Positions 1-6,766 of a DNA stretch of 64,000 bases are shown piece after piece. The translations under genes were made by a program, and so were the position numbers. Positions within the stretch are counted from its first letter, which is position 1, and every line of letters begins with the position of its first letter. Location of the stretch: contig NZ_CP027062.1 in NCBI RefSeq assembly GCF_002966125.1, positions 1,550,001 through 1,614,000 on the forward strand, written 5' to 3'. The notes beneath the pieces are model-generated. The model saw only the letters and a list, made by a program, of their open reading frames with translations. It was not told where the DNA came from and did no database searches. Origin of the DNA: Pukyongia salina. Lineage in GTDB: Bacteria; Bacteroidota; Bacteroidia; Flavobacteriales; Flavobacteriaceae.

Positions 1-248
1 TAGACTTGAGAAATGCGGTTGGAACATATAGTATTGAAGCGGCAAAGTTGTTTTCAAATGAAAGAACATTAAAAAATATAAGAATTGCTGAAGCATTTAT
101 TTCACATAAGATTGGAATTAAACTGTCGATTAATTCATTTAAACGCATTTACGATGCCCATATCCCCTACGAAATATTCGACACCAAGGAACAGGCTCTA
201 GCTTATTGTAATTCGTATGTAACTAATCTCCCCCCAAGACAAACCTGA
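1..248 (+). CDS. C-terminal part of a hypothetical protein (left-truncated)
   Basis: The reading frame is open through the left edge, so this is the end of a longer gene. The visible 80 or so residues are charged and contain IYDAHIPYEIFDTKEQALAY near the end. That pattern, a short strand followed by an acidic helix ending in an alanine/tyrosine stretch, resembles the last part of SpoIIAA-like (STAS/SEC14) domain proteins that are common in Flavobacteria. The family call is inference only. The sensor gene begins ten bases after its stop, so the two may be co-transcribed. Confidence 0.55.
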   Translation, partial: DLRNAVGTYSIEAAKLFSNERTLKNIRIAEAFISHKIGIKLSINSFKRIYDAHIPYEIFDTKEQALAYCNSYVTNLPPRQT

Positions 249-258
249 ACTTAATGCT

Positions 259-1365
259 ATGAATCATCAGTTAAAAGAATTGCAAACCAAATACCAGGCG
301 ATACTTAAATCTGGTAATATTGCGATGATCGTTGTGGCCAATACCAGAGGTAAGATTACCGAATGGAATTCCAGTGCCGAATATACCTTCGGCTATTCGG
401 CGCCTGAAGTATTGGGGCGACCCCTCACAATGTTATTAGATGCAGAAGACGAAAATAAGTCTATAAAGAAGTTGTATCAGTCGGTTAGAACCGTAAATAA
501 AAATGGTGCCGGGGAAATTGTAGAGTTAAACGGACTTACCAAAGCGGGCAAGAGATTTCCTTTAGAATTAGAAATACGAAAGTGCAAAGCAGGTCCAGAC
601 ACCTATTACAGCGCGATTATGGTAGACATATCACGGCGCAAAAGTCTTGAAAAAGATCTGGACAACAAATCGCGGGAATTGGACTTGTTGTTATATCGAT
701 GTGCTCACGATCTAAAAGCCCCTTTTAGCTCTGCTGAAGGCTTGATCAACCTACTTAAAGAAGAATCTATTAGCAGCAGTGCCCTAGCTCTAATAAGGAT
801 GTTGGAAACTAGTTTGGAAAAAGGAAAACAACTTCTGGATGACCTGGCGCTTGTTTCGATCATATCCGAAAATAATCGCGCAATTGGTGAAATAGACTTC
901 AACATGATCTTGCAGGATGCTTTTGCTTCCCTACGGGAATATGACGATTTCGAGTTGGTGAAATTTAATGTGGATATTAAGACAGACCACATATTTTATA
1001 GTAATTCGCAGCTACTCACTTCCCTTGTAAAAAATCTATTGCAATACGCCATTAATTATAGTCATTTAGATTGTGGTGAACAAGATTGTATCATAAGGTT
1101 GAAGATATGGACAACCAAAACCACGGCAAAAATTGAAGTGGATTATAAGTCGGTTACACTGGCCGATTTAGAAACGCATAAAATTTTCGATCTCAATCAG
1201 TTTGTGAACGATTACAGTATGTCCTGTGCCGGGCTGGGAATTTATGTCTTAAAAAATATTGTGGATATCCTACAAGGCAGAATAAAAGTAAGAAGGGATG
1301 ATATTTCGACCACCAGGGTTAAAATAAAACTGCCTAATTCTCTTGTAACAACCACCGGCTTATGA
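259..1365 (+). CDS. PAS-domain histidine-kinase-like protein with degenerate ATPase domain
   Basis: A cytoplasmic 368-residue sensor with no membrane segment. Residues about 12-130 form a PAS domain (the stretch NTRGKITEWNSSAEYTFGYS is typical). A DHp-like helix follows, with H-box CAHDLKAP and the phospho-acceptor candidate His150. The C-terminal third still resembles a HATPase domain: NLLQYAINYS around 258-267 and GLGIYVLKNIV near 320. However, the N-box asparagine is replaced by Tyr263, and no DxGxG G1 motif is visible. It may bind ATP poorly and act as a phosphotransfer or scaffold protein rather than an active kinase; this is inference. The stop overlaps the start of the following receiver gene (ATGA), so the two are translationally coupled. 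Confidence 0.8.
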   Translation: MNHQLKELQTKYQAILKSGNIAMIVVANTRGKITEWNSSAEYTFGYSAPEVLGRPLTMLLDAEDENKSIKKLYQSVRTVNKNGAGEIVELNGLTKAGKRFPLELEIRKCKAGPDTYYSAIMVDISRRKSLEKDLDNKSRELDLLLYRCAHDLKAPFSSAEGLINLLKEESISSSALALIRMLETSLEKGKQLLDDLALVSIISENNRAIGEIDFNMILQDAFASLREYDDFELVKFNVDIKTDHIFYSNSQLLTSLVKNLLQYAINYSHLDCGEQDCIIRLKIWTTKTTAKIEVDYKSVTLADLETHKIFDLNQFVNDYSMSCAGLGIYVLKNIVDILQGRIKVRRDDISTTRVKIKLPNSLVTTTGL

Positions 1366-1799
1366 AGTCAAGAAAGTACATAATGCTCATTGATGATAAC
1401 AAAATCGACCTGTTTGTGAGTCAGCAAACTATTCATAACCTGGGGAGTGACATTTTTGTGAGCATGTTCTCAAGTTCAGTATCGGCTTTGCGATACTTCG
1501 AGAACCTGGAGGGTAAAGCGAATTCAGGCCATGACAAGCTTCCCGATCTTGTGTTCCTCGATATCAATATGCCCGAATTAAGCGGGTTTCAATTACTCGA
1601 AAAGTTCGATACGATGGATTTGTTTAAGAAAAATAACATTGAAATAGTGATCCTCTCTTCGTCTAGGAACGATTCGGATATAGAGAAAAGTAAGAAAAGT
1701 GGTTTGTGTTCCAGTTATATCACAAAGCCACTAACAAAAGATAAGTTAGAAAAACTATTATTTGAGGCTACTCAGCTTCAGAAAGAATTAAAGAAATGA
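1362..1799 (+). CDS. Single-domain response regulator (receiver)
   Basis: A stand-alone CheY-like receiver of 145 residues with no output domain. It has the acidic pair Asp11-Asp12, the phosphorylatable Asp67 in LVFLDINMPELSG, and the conserved Lys122 in YITKPL. The N-terminal MLIDDN and the proline after the Asp-containing loop are typical of the Rcp1-like group. Its start overlaps the stop of the PAS sensor gene by four bases, so it is the likely phosphorelay partner. Receivers of this type usually act by protein-protein contact, which is known for the family and not visible here. Confidence 0.9.
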   Translation: MKSRKYIMLIDDNKIDLFVSQQTIHNLGSDIFVSMFSSSVSALRYFENLEGKANSGHDKLPDLVFLDINMPELSGFQLLEKFDTMDLFKKNNIEIVILSSSRNDSDIEKSKKSGLCSSYITKPLTKDKLEKLLFEATQLQKELKK

Positions 1800-1809
1800 C
1801 AATAATTAT

Positions 1810-1953
1810 ATGAACTTAACCAGTTTAAAAAAGTCGATTGACACTGTTTTCACAAATCCGATCCGTAGAACAATGATAGATCTTCATTTTGGGCAAAAAT
1901 GTAAAGATTGCGGACTGAACTATGAATACTTGGATTTACTAATGGTTAGTTAG
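1810..1953 (+). CDS. Possible 47-residue protein with a CxxC pair
   Basis: An ATG ten bases after the response-regulator stop opens a 47-codon frame. The product is basic at its N-terminus and contains KCKDCG at about residues 30-35, which could bind a metal or form a disulfide, and ends YEYLDLLMVS. The reading frame ends about 30 bases before a strong terminator, so it would be the last gene of the sensor operon. I do not recognise the family. It could also be a chance frame in a 3' untranslated region. Confidence 0.35.
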   Translation: MNLTSLKKSIDTVFTNPIRRTMIDLHFGQKCKDCGLNYEYLDLLMVS

Positions 1954-1983
1954 TTTTTGTTAATTTGTGTTAGTTGATCGATG

Positions 1984-2014
1984 CGCCCTATTTCTAATAG
2001 GGCGTATTTTTTTT
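1984..2014 (+). terminator. Rho-independent terminator after the sensor operon
   Basis: A 9-bp perfect stem (CGCCCTATT / AATAGGGCG) with a three-base loop is followed by TA and eight T. It closes the PAS sensor/receiver operon. From here to 2270 I see only AT-rich sequence with no gene. Confidence 0.85.
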
Positions 2015-2270
2015 GTATTTCTGAAGCCACAGATGATGATTTGCCAAGATGTAATAAAGCATTGAACAGTGACTCCACCACAAATTTTTATCTATAGAAT
2101 TTTCATTTATAAATCGATTTATTAAAGTTTTCTAAAGACAATTCTTAAGACTCTTAACATATCTATCCATTTCCGTTAAACTACTGCTAAACCCTTGTAA
2201 ATACTTGCTTTTCTCCTTTCTGAAGGTTATGTTATATACATATTATTAACCCTAAAAAACAAAAATAGAT

Positions 2271-2759
2271 ATGAAAACGACTAGAGAGATTGCAAAGGAA
2301 AACATTCATGATAACGTTGTAGATAGTCTACAAGACATACTGGAAAGAAACTACGATGCCGAGGCCGGATATAAGAAGGCGATGGAGCATGCAAAAAGCG
2401 ATTATTTGAAACAATTTCTGAAAGATCGCGCCGTTCAGCGAAGTCATTTTGCCACAGAGATCGATCGTGAGATAAGAAGATTGAATGAGGAACCGGTAGA
2501 TAGTGGAAGTACTAAAGCCGCCTTACACAGAAGCTGGATGGATGTGAAGAATTTTGTAAGCAGCTCAACAGATGAAGCCTTACTCGAAGAGTGCATCCGC
2601 GGTGAAAAAGCCAGCGTGAATACATATGAGAATGTTCTTGAAAATCAGAATTTCACTCCTGAAACCACCAGTATGCTGAACAAGCAGCTAATGCGAGTGA
2701 AGAACAGCTTAAATGAAGTGAAGCGCCTGGAGGACATCGAAGAAACCGTGAACTCCTAG
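2271..2759 (+). CDS. PA2169/DUF2383-family four-helix-bundle protein
   Basis: A 162-residue, highly charged, all-helical protein without signal peptide or membrane segment. The pattern DSLQDILERNYDAEAGYKKA near the N-terminus and LLEECIRGEKASVNTYE in the middle matches the PA2169/DUF2383 family, which has a ferritin-like four-helix fold. Glutamates and histidines such as RSHFATEID sit where a metal site could lie, but the family function is not established. Flavobacterial copies are often stress-associated (general knowledge). It stands alone between two terminators. Confidence 0.8.
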   Translation: MKTTREIAKENIHDNVVDSLQDILERNYDAEAGYKKAMEHAKSDYLKQFLKDRAVQRSHFATEIDREIRRLNEEPVDSGSTKAALHRSWMDVKNFVSSSTDEALLEECIRGEKASVNTYENVLENQNFTPETTSMLNKQLMRVKNSLNEVKRLEDIEETVNS

Positions 2760-2783
2760 TTGATTGGCAGCCAATATATCAAG

Positions 2784-2809
2784 CCGGAACATTTGTTCCG
2801 GTTTTTTTT
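2784..2809 (+). terminator. Rho-independent terminator
   Basis: A perfect 7-bp stem CCGGAAC / GTTCCGG with a four-base loop is followed immediately by eight T. It terminates the DUF2383 gene. Confidence 0.85.
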
Positions 2810-2922
2810 GTTTGTACCATCATGACCAAAATCATATTTCATCCTGAAAACTACCGCTAATTTAGTGACCTCAATATCGGCTATCCATATTGGTTTGTAT
2901 GGCCGAACCTAACATATTTACC

Positions 2923-3303
2923 ATGAGATCACGTACTTCTCTTTACATGGCCTTACGAATTGTTTTGGGCTTATTCTTAATTCTGTATGCCCTTAATCGA
3001 TTCTTTCATTTTTTACCCTCCACCTATGGAACCATGCCCGAGCTAACCCAGGATTTCCTGGATTCGGTGGCAGTATATTTACCGGCGCTCTATATATTTG
3101 AGATCATCATTGGGCTATTTCTGGTCTTCAACAAATGGACACCTTTTATCCTGATAGTATTAGCGCCCTTATCGGTGGCCTTTCTCATCTTTAGCATTGC
3201 CAATGGAGAATTCGCCAAGGCCTGGCCCGCTTTTGTAGTTGGGTTTATCAACCTGGTGCTGGTGATACGTTGGTGGGGGTTGTATCGGCCTTTGTTTAAA
3301 TAA
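2923..3303 (+). CDS. DoxX-like four-helix membrane protein
   Basis: A small, very hydrophobic protein with about four membrane helices; it resembles the DoxX/DoxD-like family (LRIVLGLFLILYALNRFFHF at the start, then a second helix pair with FEIIIGLFLVFNKW). A conserved arginine/asparagine-rich turn follows helix one. The frame is open from 2890, with alternative ATG starts at 2890-2899. I chose the ATG at 2923 because the residues before it are not hydrophobic and the first helix begins right after it. The substrate is unknown. A gene-free repeat region follows. Confidence 0.6.
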   Translation: MRSRTSLYMALRIVLGLFLILYALNRFFHFLPSTYGTMPELTQDFLDSVAVYLPALYIFEIIIGLFLVFNKWTPFILIVLAPLSVAFLIFSIANGEFAKAWPAFVVGFINLVLVIRWWGLYRPLFK

Positions 3304-3364
3304 AGTTGAAGTGGATTCATTGATTTGCTATTCCGAGATTGCTCACAGCAATAAAGTTGTTTTT

Positions 3365-3567
3365 GTACTTTTTACCATTGCCGTAAAAAGTACCAAAAAG
3401 TTCTAGCGCTGCACCAACGATTCCTAAAATTACTACTTCATCTCCACTACGCTTGCTGAACTCGGTGGCAAGCCACCTCAAACAGCACCAAGCGCTTAAC
3501 GTTTCCCTTCATTGAATTTTAAGGAATCGCCGCTGAGGCGCAATTACTGACGTACTAAGTAGATTAT
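3365..3567 (+). repeat. Dispersed repeat A, copy 1
   Basis: About 200 bp, closely similar to copies at 24059-24230 (+) and 61443-61642 (-). It opens with a perfect 11-bp inverted repeat, GTACTTTTTAC / GTAAAAAGTAC, around a seven-base loop. A conserved core follows that includes AGCGCTGCACCAACG and CACCAAGCGCTTAACG and ends near TGACGTACTAAGTAGAT. Copy 1 is not followed directly by repeat B, unlike the other two copies; a gene lies between them here. Confidence 0.85.
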
Positions 3568-3575
3568 TATTCACT

Positions 3576-3770
3576 ACTCACATTTAACAAATCACAAATC
3601 ACAATTTTCAAAAAACAAATAATAATCAATTACCAAAGTTCAATTTTGACTAATTGAATCTTAAATTTTATTTGTGATTTGGTACTTGGTAGTTGGAATT
3701 TATTTATGATTTGGTGCTTGTTATTTGATCTTTCAATTTCCGTCCTAGAATTTTGTTAATGTAAATAGAT
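3576..3770 (+). repeat. AT-rich repeat C, copy 1
   Basis: An AT-rich stretch containing AATCACAATTTTCAAAAAAC and AAATAATAATCAATTACC. The same words occur in reverse complement at about 60040-60238, 61075-61200 and 61675-61925. Short phrases such as ACTACTCAC and AAATCACAAATCACAA recur. It has no coding potential; origin unknown. Confidence 0.6.
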
Positions 3771-3783
3771 TCTCTTTTCACCT

Positions 3784-3832
3784 CTAACTACTAACTACTA
3801 ACTACTAACTACTAACTACTAACTACTAACTA
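3784..3832. repeat. Tandem heptamer repeat (CTAACTA)x7
   Basis: Seven perfect head-to-tail copies of CTAACTA with no spacers. It lies just downstream of the 3' end of the minus-strand gene at 3859. It is a simple-sequence tract, prone to slippage, and has no spacer structure like a CRISPR. Confidence 0.95.
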
Positions 3833-3858
3833 TTCACCATTCACTTCCCTTATGTAGA

Positions 3859-5130
3859 TCAGTTACAGTTAAAACAGCGAAGAAAGTCTTTAGGGAGGGT
3901 AATATCGTCCGAGCCTTTCAGGGGTTCGTTAAGGTATTCCTTCTCCTGCAGGATTTTATGAAACTCTAGAGCGTATTCCTGGATTTGGTCGCGTCGCGAT
4001 CTTAATTTCGACCGGATCTCGTCGTTATTCAACTTGTAAATAGGTTCCGGCCAGCTGCGTAGCGCTTCCTCTATTACCTCATCGGTAAGCTGCTGTTGTA
4101 AAAATGCAGCCTGTTGTGCAAAAGTGCTACGGGGTACTTCCTTCAGAAAATATATATCGAAAGGGTATACCAAACCCGGCAGATAGTCGATGTCTTCATC
4201 GAAAGGCCGTACATGAGGTTCTACATATTCGCTGGAGATTATGGTAGGGATCACACCATCTAAGCTAAAAAAGGCGTTGTCGCGGTCACCGGCCACCGGA
4301 ATGGCGAATAGGGTATCATTTCTCTGCTGAAGCGCCCAACCCCATTGTTTAGTGTGACGGTCCCAATCGCCGATAATTAGGTCGAATAGTCTGCTACGCA
4401 CCAGTAGATTGTAGTCGATCTGTAGAAGATCTTTCTTTTGAAGCTTGAGCAATTGCAGGCTATCGGTATCAATTAGCGCGGTAACTCCGGAGTGTTTTGT
4501 CCAGTTTACCGGGCCTTCAGTTTCGTATTCCAACAAGTAGAGCGCGTCTCCGAATTCGTCGTTAAGGCTGTCAAGAGCTTTTTGCTGCGGCACGTAAACC
4601 AGTTGCGGATGAGTATGAACAACATCGGCTTTTTCGGCCAGGGCGGCGGCCAGTATTGCCCCATAGGGGTGTTGTGCCGAGATACCGTCGGTAACGATAT
4701 TTTCCAGTTTCAGAATACGGGCAAATTCGGGGACGACGGAGTCTGGGTATTTATTCACGCTGCGCAGGGTATAAACTGTGTTATCGGGGGAAATAAGGTC
4801 GAGGGAGCGTGTTTGTTTTCCACCGCCAACCTCGGCAGGTGTGAGTCCGCCCTTATAGGTATCGAAGAATAACACCGGAACCTTTACCGGCGTTGCCCAG
4901 GCTTCACGGTAGTGAGCGCCTTGCATGATGTTTTTCAGAAAATTGCTTTGATAACCCGTATTTGCGGCAACCAGTATACTATCTCCATGTTGAAATTGAG
5001 AGGGTGGATTATCGATGACTATATTGGTAGCATCCTTTTCGGGCTCACTGTTAACCGAGATATAAGTAAGCAGTAGAAACAGGCCAACACCAGCTAGAAT
5101 AATGAGGAAGATCCTTTTTAATAGTTTCAT
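3859..5130 (-). CDS. Membrane-anchored kinase-fold (HipA/Fam20/PI-kinase-like) protein
   Basis: A 423-residue protein with one N-terminal membrane anchor (residues 7-25), so most of it should lie outside the cytoplasmic membrane. TYKGGLTPAEVGGGKQTRSL at 91-110 looks like a glycine-rich nucleotide loop and Lys127 may be the ATP lysine. LIIGDWDRHTKQWGW (251-265) and VAGDRDNAF (279-287) resemble the catalytic HxD/NxD-like and metal-binding motifs of the HipA/Fam20C/phosphoinositide-kinase fold. Similar GDWDRH and DRDxAF pairs occur in Bacteroidota proteins annotated as metallophosphatase C-terminal regions. The kinase call is inference and the substrate is unknown. The gene sits between repeat A and repeat B, which are adjacent at the other two loci. 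Confidence 0.6.
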   Translation of the reverse strand: MKLLKRIFLIILAGVGLFLLLTYISVNSEPEKDATNIVIDNPPSQFQHGDSILVAANTGYQSNFLKNIMQGAHYREAWATPVKVPVLFFDTYKGGLTPAEVGGGKQTRSLDLISPDNTVYTLRSVNKYPDSVVPEFARILKLENIVTDGISAQHPYGAILAAALAEKADVVHTHPQLVYVPQQKALDSLNDEFGDALYLLEYETEGPVNWTKHSGVTALIDTDSLQLLKLQKKDLLQIDYNLLVRSRLFDLIIGDWDRHTKQWGWALQQRNDTLFAIPVAGDRDNAFFSLDGVIPTIISSEYVEPHVRPFDEDIDYLPGLVYPFDIYFLKEVPRSTFAQQAAFLQQQLTDEVIEEALRSWPEPIYKLNNDEIRSKLRSRRDQIQEYALEFHKILQEKEYLNEPLKGSDDITLPKDFLRCFNCN

Positions 5131-5170
5131 ACAGTTGGTATCTGGTTAGTACGACTGGTGTGTGTTTGTA

Positions 5171-5178
5171 CAAAAATA
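5171..5178 (-). promoter_or_regulatory. Candidate -7 box (TATTTTTG) for the 3859 gene
   Basis: Read on the minus strand, TATTTTTG fits the Bacteroidota -7 consensus TAnnTTTG. It lies about 40 bases upstream of the start at 5130. No matching -33 TTTG is obvious, so support is weak. Confidence 0.35.
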
Positions 5179-5248
5179 CAGGTTTTTTAAGTGGAGTAGG
5201 TTATTGGGGTTTTTTCTATTCTTTTTTGCATTACCTTATTATTTAATT

Positions 5249-5476
5249 CTCACTATATAAAACAAAGTTCCGGCGTAGCCGGAAAACTCCTCTTCGTTAG
5301 TATAGGAGAACAAAAGCTCCGAGATTCAGGAGCGAAGCGACGCGGAGTTTTGGAACCGGTTTCAAAACGCGAAAGCCGTTTTGAAAATACCTTAGAAGAG
5401 GCCTCCTTTTTACTCCTTTTTTTGGAGGGGCAAAAAAAAGGAAAAAAACAAAGATGATAGTTATTATCGTTCTATT
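5249..5476 (+). repeat. Dispersed repeat B, copy 1
   Basis: About 228 bp, nearly identical to 24243-24468 (+) and 61204-61430 (-). It begins CTCACTATATAAAAC, contains the dyad TTCCGGCGTAGCCGGAA and the phrases GATTCAGGAGCGAAGCGACG and GAAACCGGTTCC-like pairs, and ends in A/T homopolymer tracts around GGAGGGGCAAAAAA. Any frame through it is shared by all copies and looks non-coding. It fills most of the 5131-5576 intergenic space. Confidence 0.9.
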
Positions 5477-5576
5477 AATTATTCACTACTCACCTCTCAC
5501 CCTTCACTGCTCAATAAAAAATAGTAATAAACAATAGTAAATAGCTCAACTATATATTCTTCTCACTACTAATTAC

Positions 5577-6212
5577 TCACATTTCCGGACATAAATGCTC
5601 GCGGATCATATGCCAGGTGATTTTTTTCAAGGCGTCCTCGTTAACGGGATGTAAAGTGAGCATATTAAATAATTCAAGGTCTTTATCGCCCTTTTTATAG
5701 TAGTACACCTTGGCGTGACCCTTTTCATCGAAAAAGAATTCGGAGGAACATTCCACAGTTAGTTTTCTGAATTTTTTAAGCTTTATTGGGTCCACCTCTT
5801 CTGAACCTTCTTGTGTACAGCTACATTTTTCGTACCTGTCTTCCACCCAGATCATACATTTATCCCGAAACTTATCAAAAAGTAAAAACCCTATTACAAA
5901 TACCATCAGTCCCATAGCATAGATATAGCGTCTGTTGTTTATTTGTTTTGTTTTCTTCCTTTCGGTATAAGCCCTGAAATTTTTATCACCCAAATAAACA
6001 GCAAGGTCATTTTTTGAAGCTTTCGACATGGAGATAGATTCACCGTTCCTCCACCTGGTGTAGAACGAACGAAGGGAGTCTATACCTATAGGTTGTCCTT
6101 TTATTTTTTCCTGAAGTGATTCGTGGATATGCGAAGCAATCCCATTGGCAGACTCAGATGCACCTTCATCCAGGGCCTTTGTAAAAACCTCCTCGAGTAA
6201 GTCCTGAAGCAT
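5577..6212 (-). CDS. Hypothetical single-pass membrane protein
   Basis: A 211-residue protein I do not recognise. Residues 1-90 are charged and predicted helical, with GIDSLRSFYTRWRNGESISM resembling a small DNA-binding or helical-bundle module often seen in Flavobacteria. One membrane helix follows (about 94-111, YIYAMGLMVFVIGFLLF). The remaining 95 residues contain four cysteines (CMIW, CSC, VECSSEF) and a final LCPEM. Topology would put the C-terminal part in the periplasm, where disulfides could form. The unusual structured region begins just upstream of its start. Confidence 0.65.
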   Translation of the reverse strand: MLQDLLEEVFTKALDEGASESANGIASHIHESLQEKIKGQPIGIDSLRSFYTRWRNGESISMSKASKNDLAVYLGDKNFRAYTERKKTKQINNRRYIYAMGLMVFVIGFLLFDKFRDKCMIWVEDRYEKCSCTQEGSEEVDPIKLKKFRKLTVECSSEFFFDEKGHAKVYYYKKGDKDLELFNMLTLHPVNEDALKKITWHMIREHLCPEM

Positions 6213-6363
6213 ATTTAATATTGGTTAGTCGATGTGAAGTTAAAAATAATCTTCTGTAAAATCATTGGGATACGGATTCCCGTAAAGTTCCCAGAATCTT
6301 CCCAGTCTATTCCCAATAGGTTTTCATTTTTCTTCCCTTCATTTATCCCGTAATGCCTTTGAT

Positions 6364-6531
6364 CCTGTGGTTGCAACACAGGTTCTGCGCAGAAGGTGTT
6401 ACTGGAAATCTTCCCTGCGGCTTTCCGGAATGCCCGGGAAGCCTTTCGGTTAAGCCGTACAAGATTTCCGCTTCCCACACATGGAATATTCCCACAACCC
6501 TTAACGGGGTGAACCTTCCGAAAACTTCGGA
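6364..6531. ncRNA. Candidate structured RNA (hairpin-rich block), strand uncertain
   Basis: This block is clearly more GC-rich than its flanks. It contains CCTGTG/CACAGG (6364-6369 with 6377-6382), the palindrome TTCTGCGCAGAA (6383-6394), and a three-tier nested hairpin: GGAAATCTT 6404-6412 with AAGATTTCC 6461-6469, CGGCTT 6418-6423 with AAGCCG 6452-6457, and CCGGAA 6425-6430 with TTTCGG 6444-6449. It also contains the palindrome GGAATATTCC (6483-6492) and TCCGAA-AAC-TTCGGA (6517-6531). Known classes such as tmRNA, RNase P RNA and SRP RNA do not fit. It could be a leader of either flanking gene, an independent RNA, or a mobile-element remnant. Confidence 0.4.
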
Positions 6532-6567
6532 CAGCCACCCTTATGTCGAATTTAATTTTCAGAAATA

Positions 6568-6735
6568 ATGAAAAGAATACCCTATATATTTTTAACATTA
6601 CTGCTAGCCGGAGCACTATTTTCCTGTACTCCGGAGCAGGTGAGCCAAAGCGCCCAACCTTATGGTTGCTGCGATGACGACGGCCCAATTCCGCCACCAC
6701 CCCCACCACCCCCACCACCTCCCGGAGGAGATTAA
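6568..6735 (+). CDS. 55-residue poly-proline lipoprotein
   Basis: A short but convincing secreted protein. MKRIPYIFLTLLLAGALFSC is a lipoprotein signal with lipobox cysteine at residue 20. After about 20 residues containing a CCDDD patch (34-38), it ends in a run of eleven prolines (42-52) and GGD. Mature size would be only 35 residues. A short poly-proline tail on an envelope lipoprotein could act as a spacer or ligand; no function is known. It lies 31 bases upstream of the TPR histidine kinase gene, on the same strand. Confidence 0.75.
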   Translation: MKRIPYIFLTLLLAGALFSCTPEQVSQSAQPYGCCDDDGPIPPPPPPPPPPPGGD

Positions 6736-6766
6736 TTGTATGCCGAATTGTTAGTACCTTAGAGGA

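Noticed and set aside
3784-3832. Possible CRISPR array
   Set aside because: The units are seven bases and contiguous without spacers; this is a simple tandem repeat. No cas gene is present.
6353-6568. A 71-codon plus-strand frame that ends overlapping the lipoprotein start, and a long minus frame over the same block
   Set aside because: Both lie mainly on the hairpin-rich block and look like by-products of its base composition; no signal, domain or clear start supports them. The structured-RNA explanation fits better, though neither is proven.
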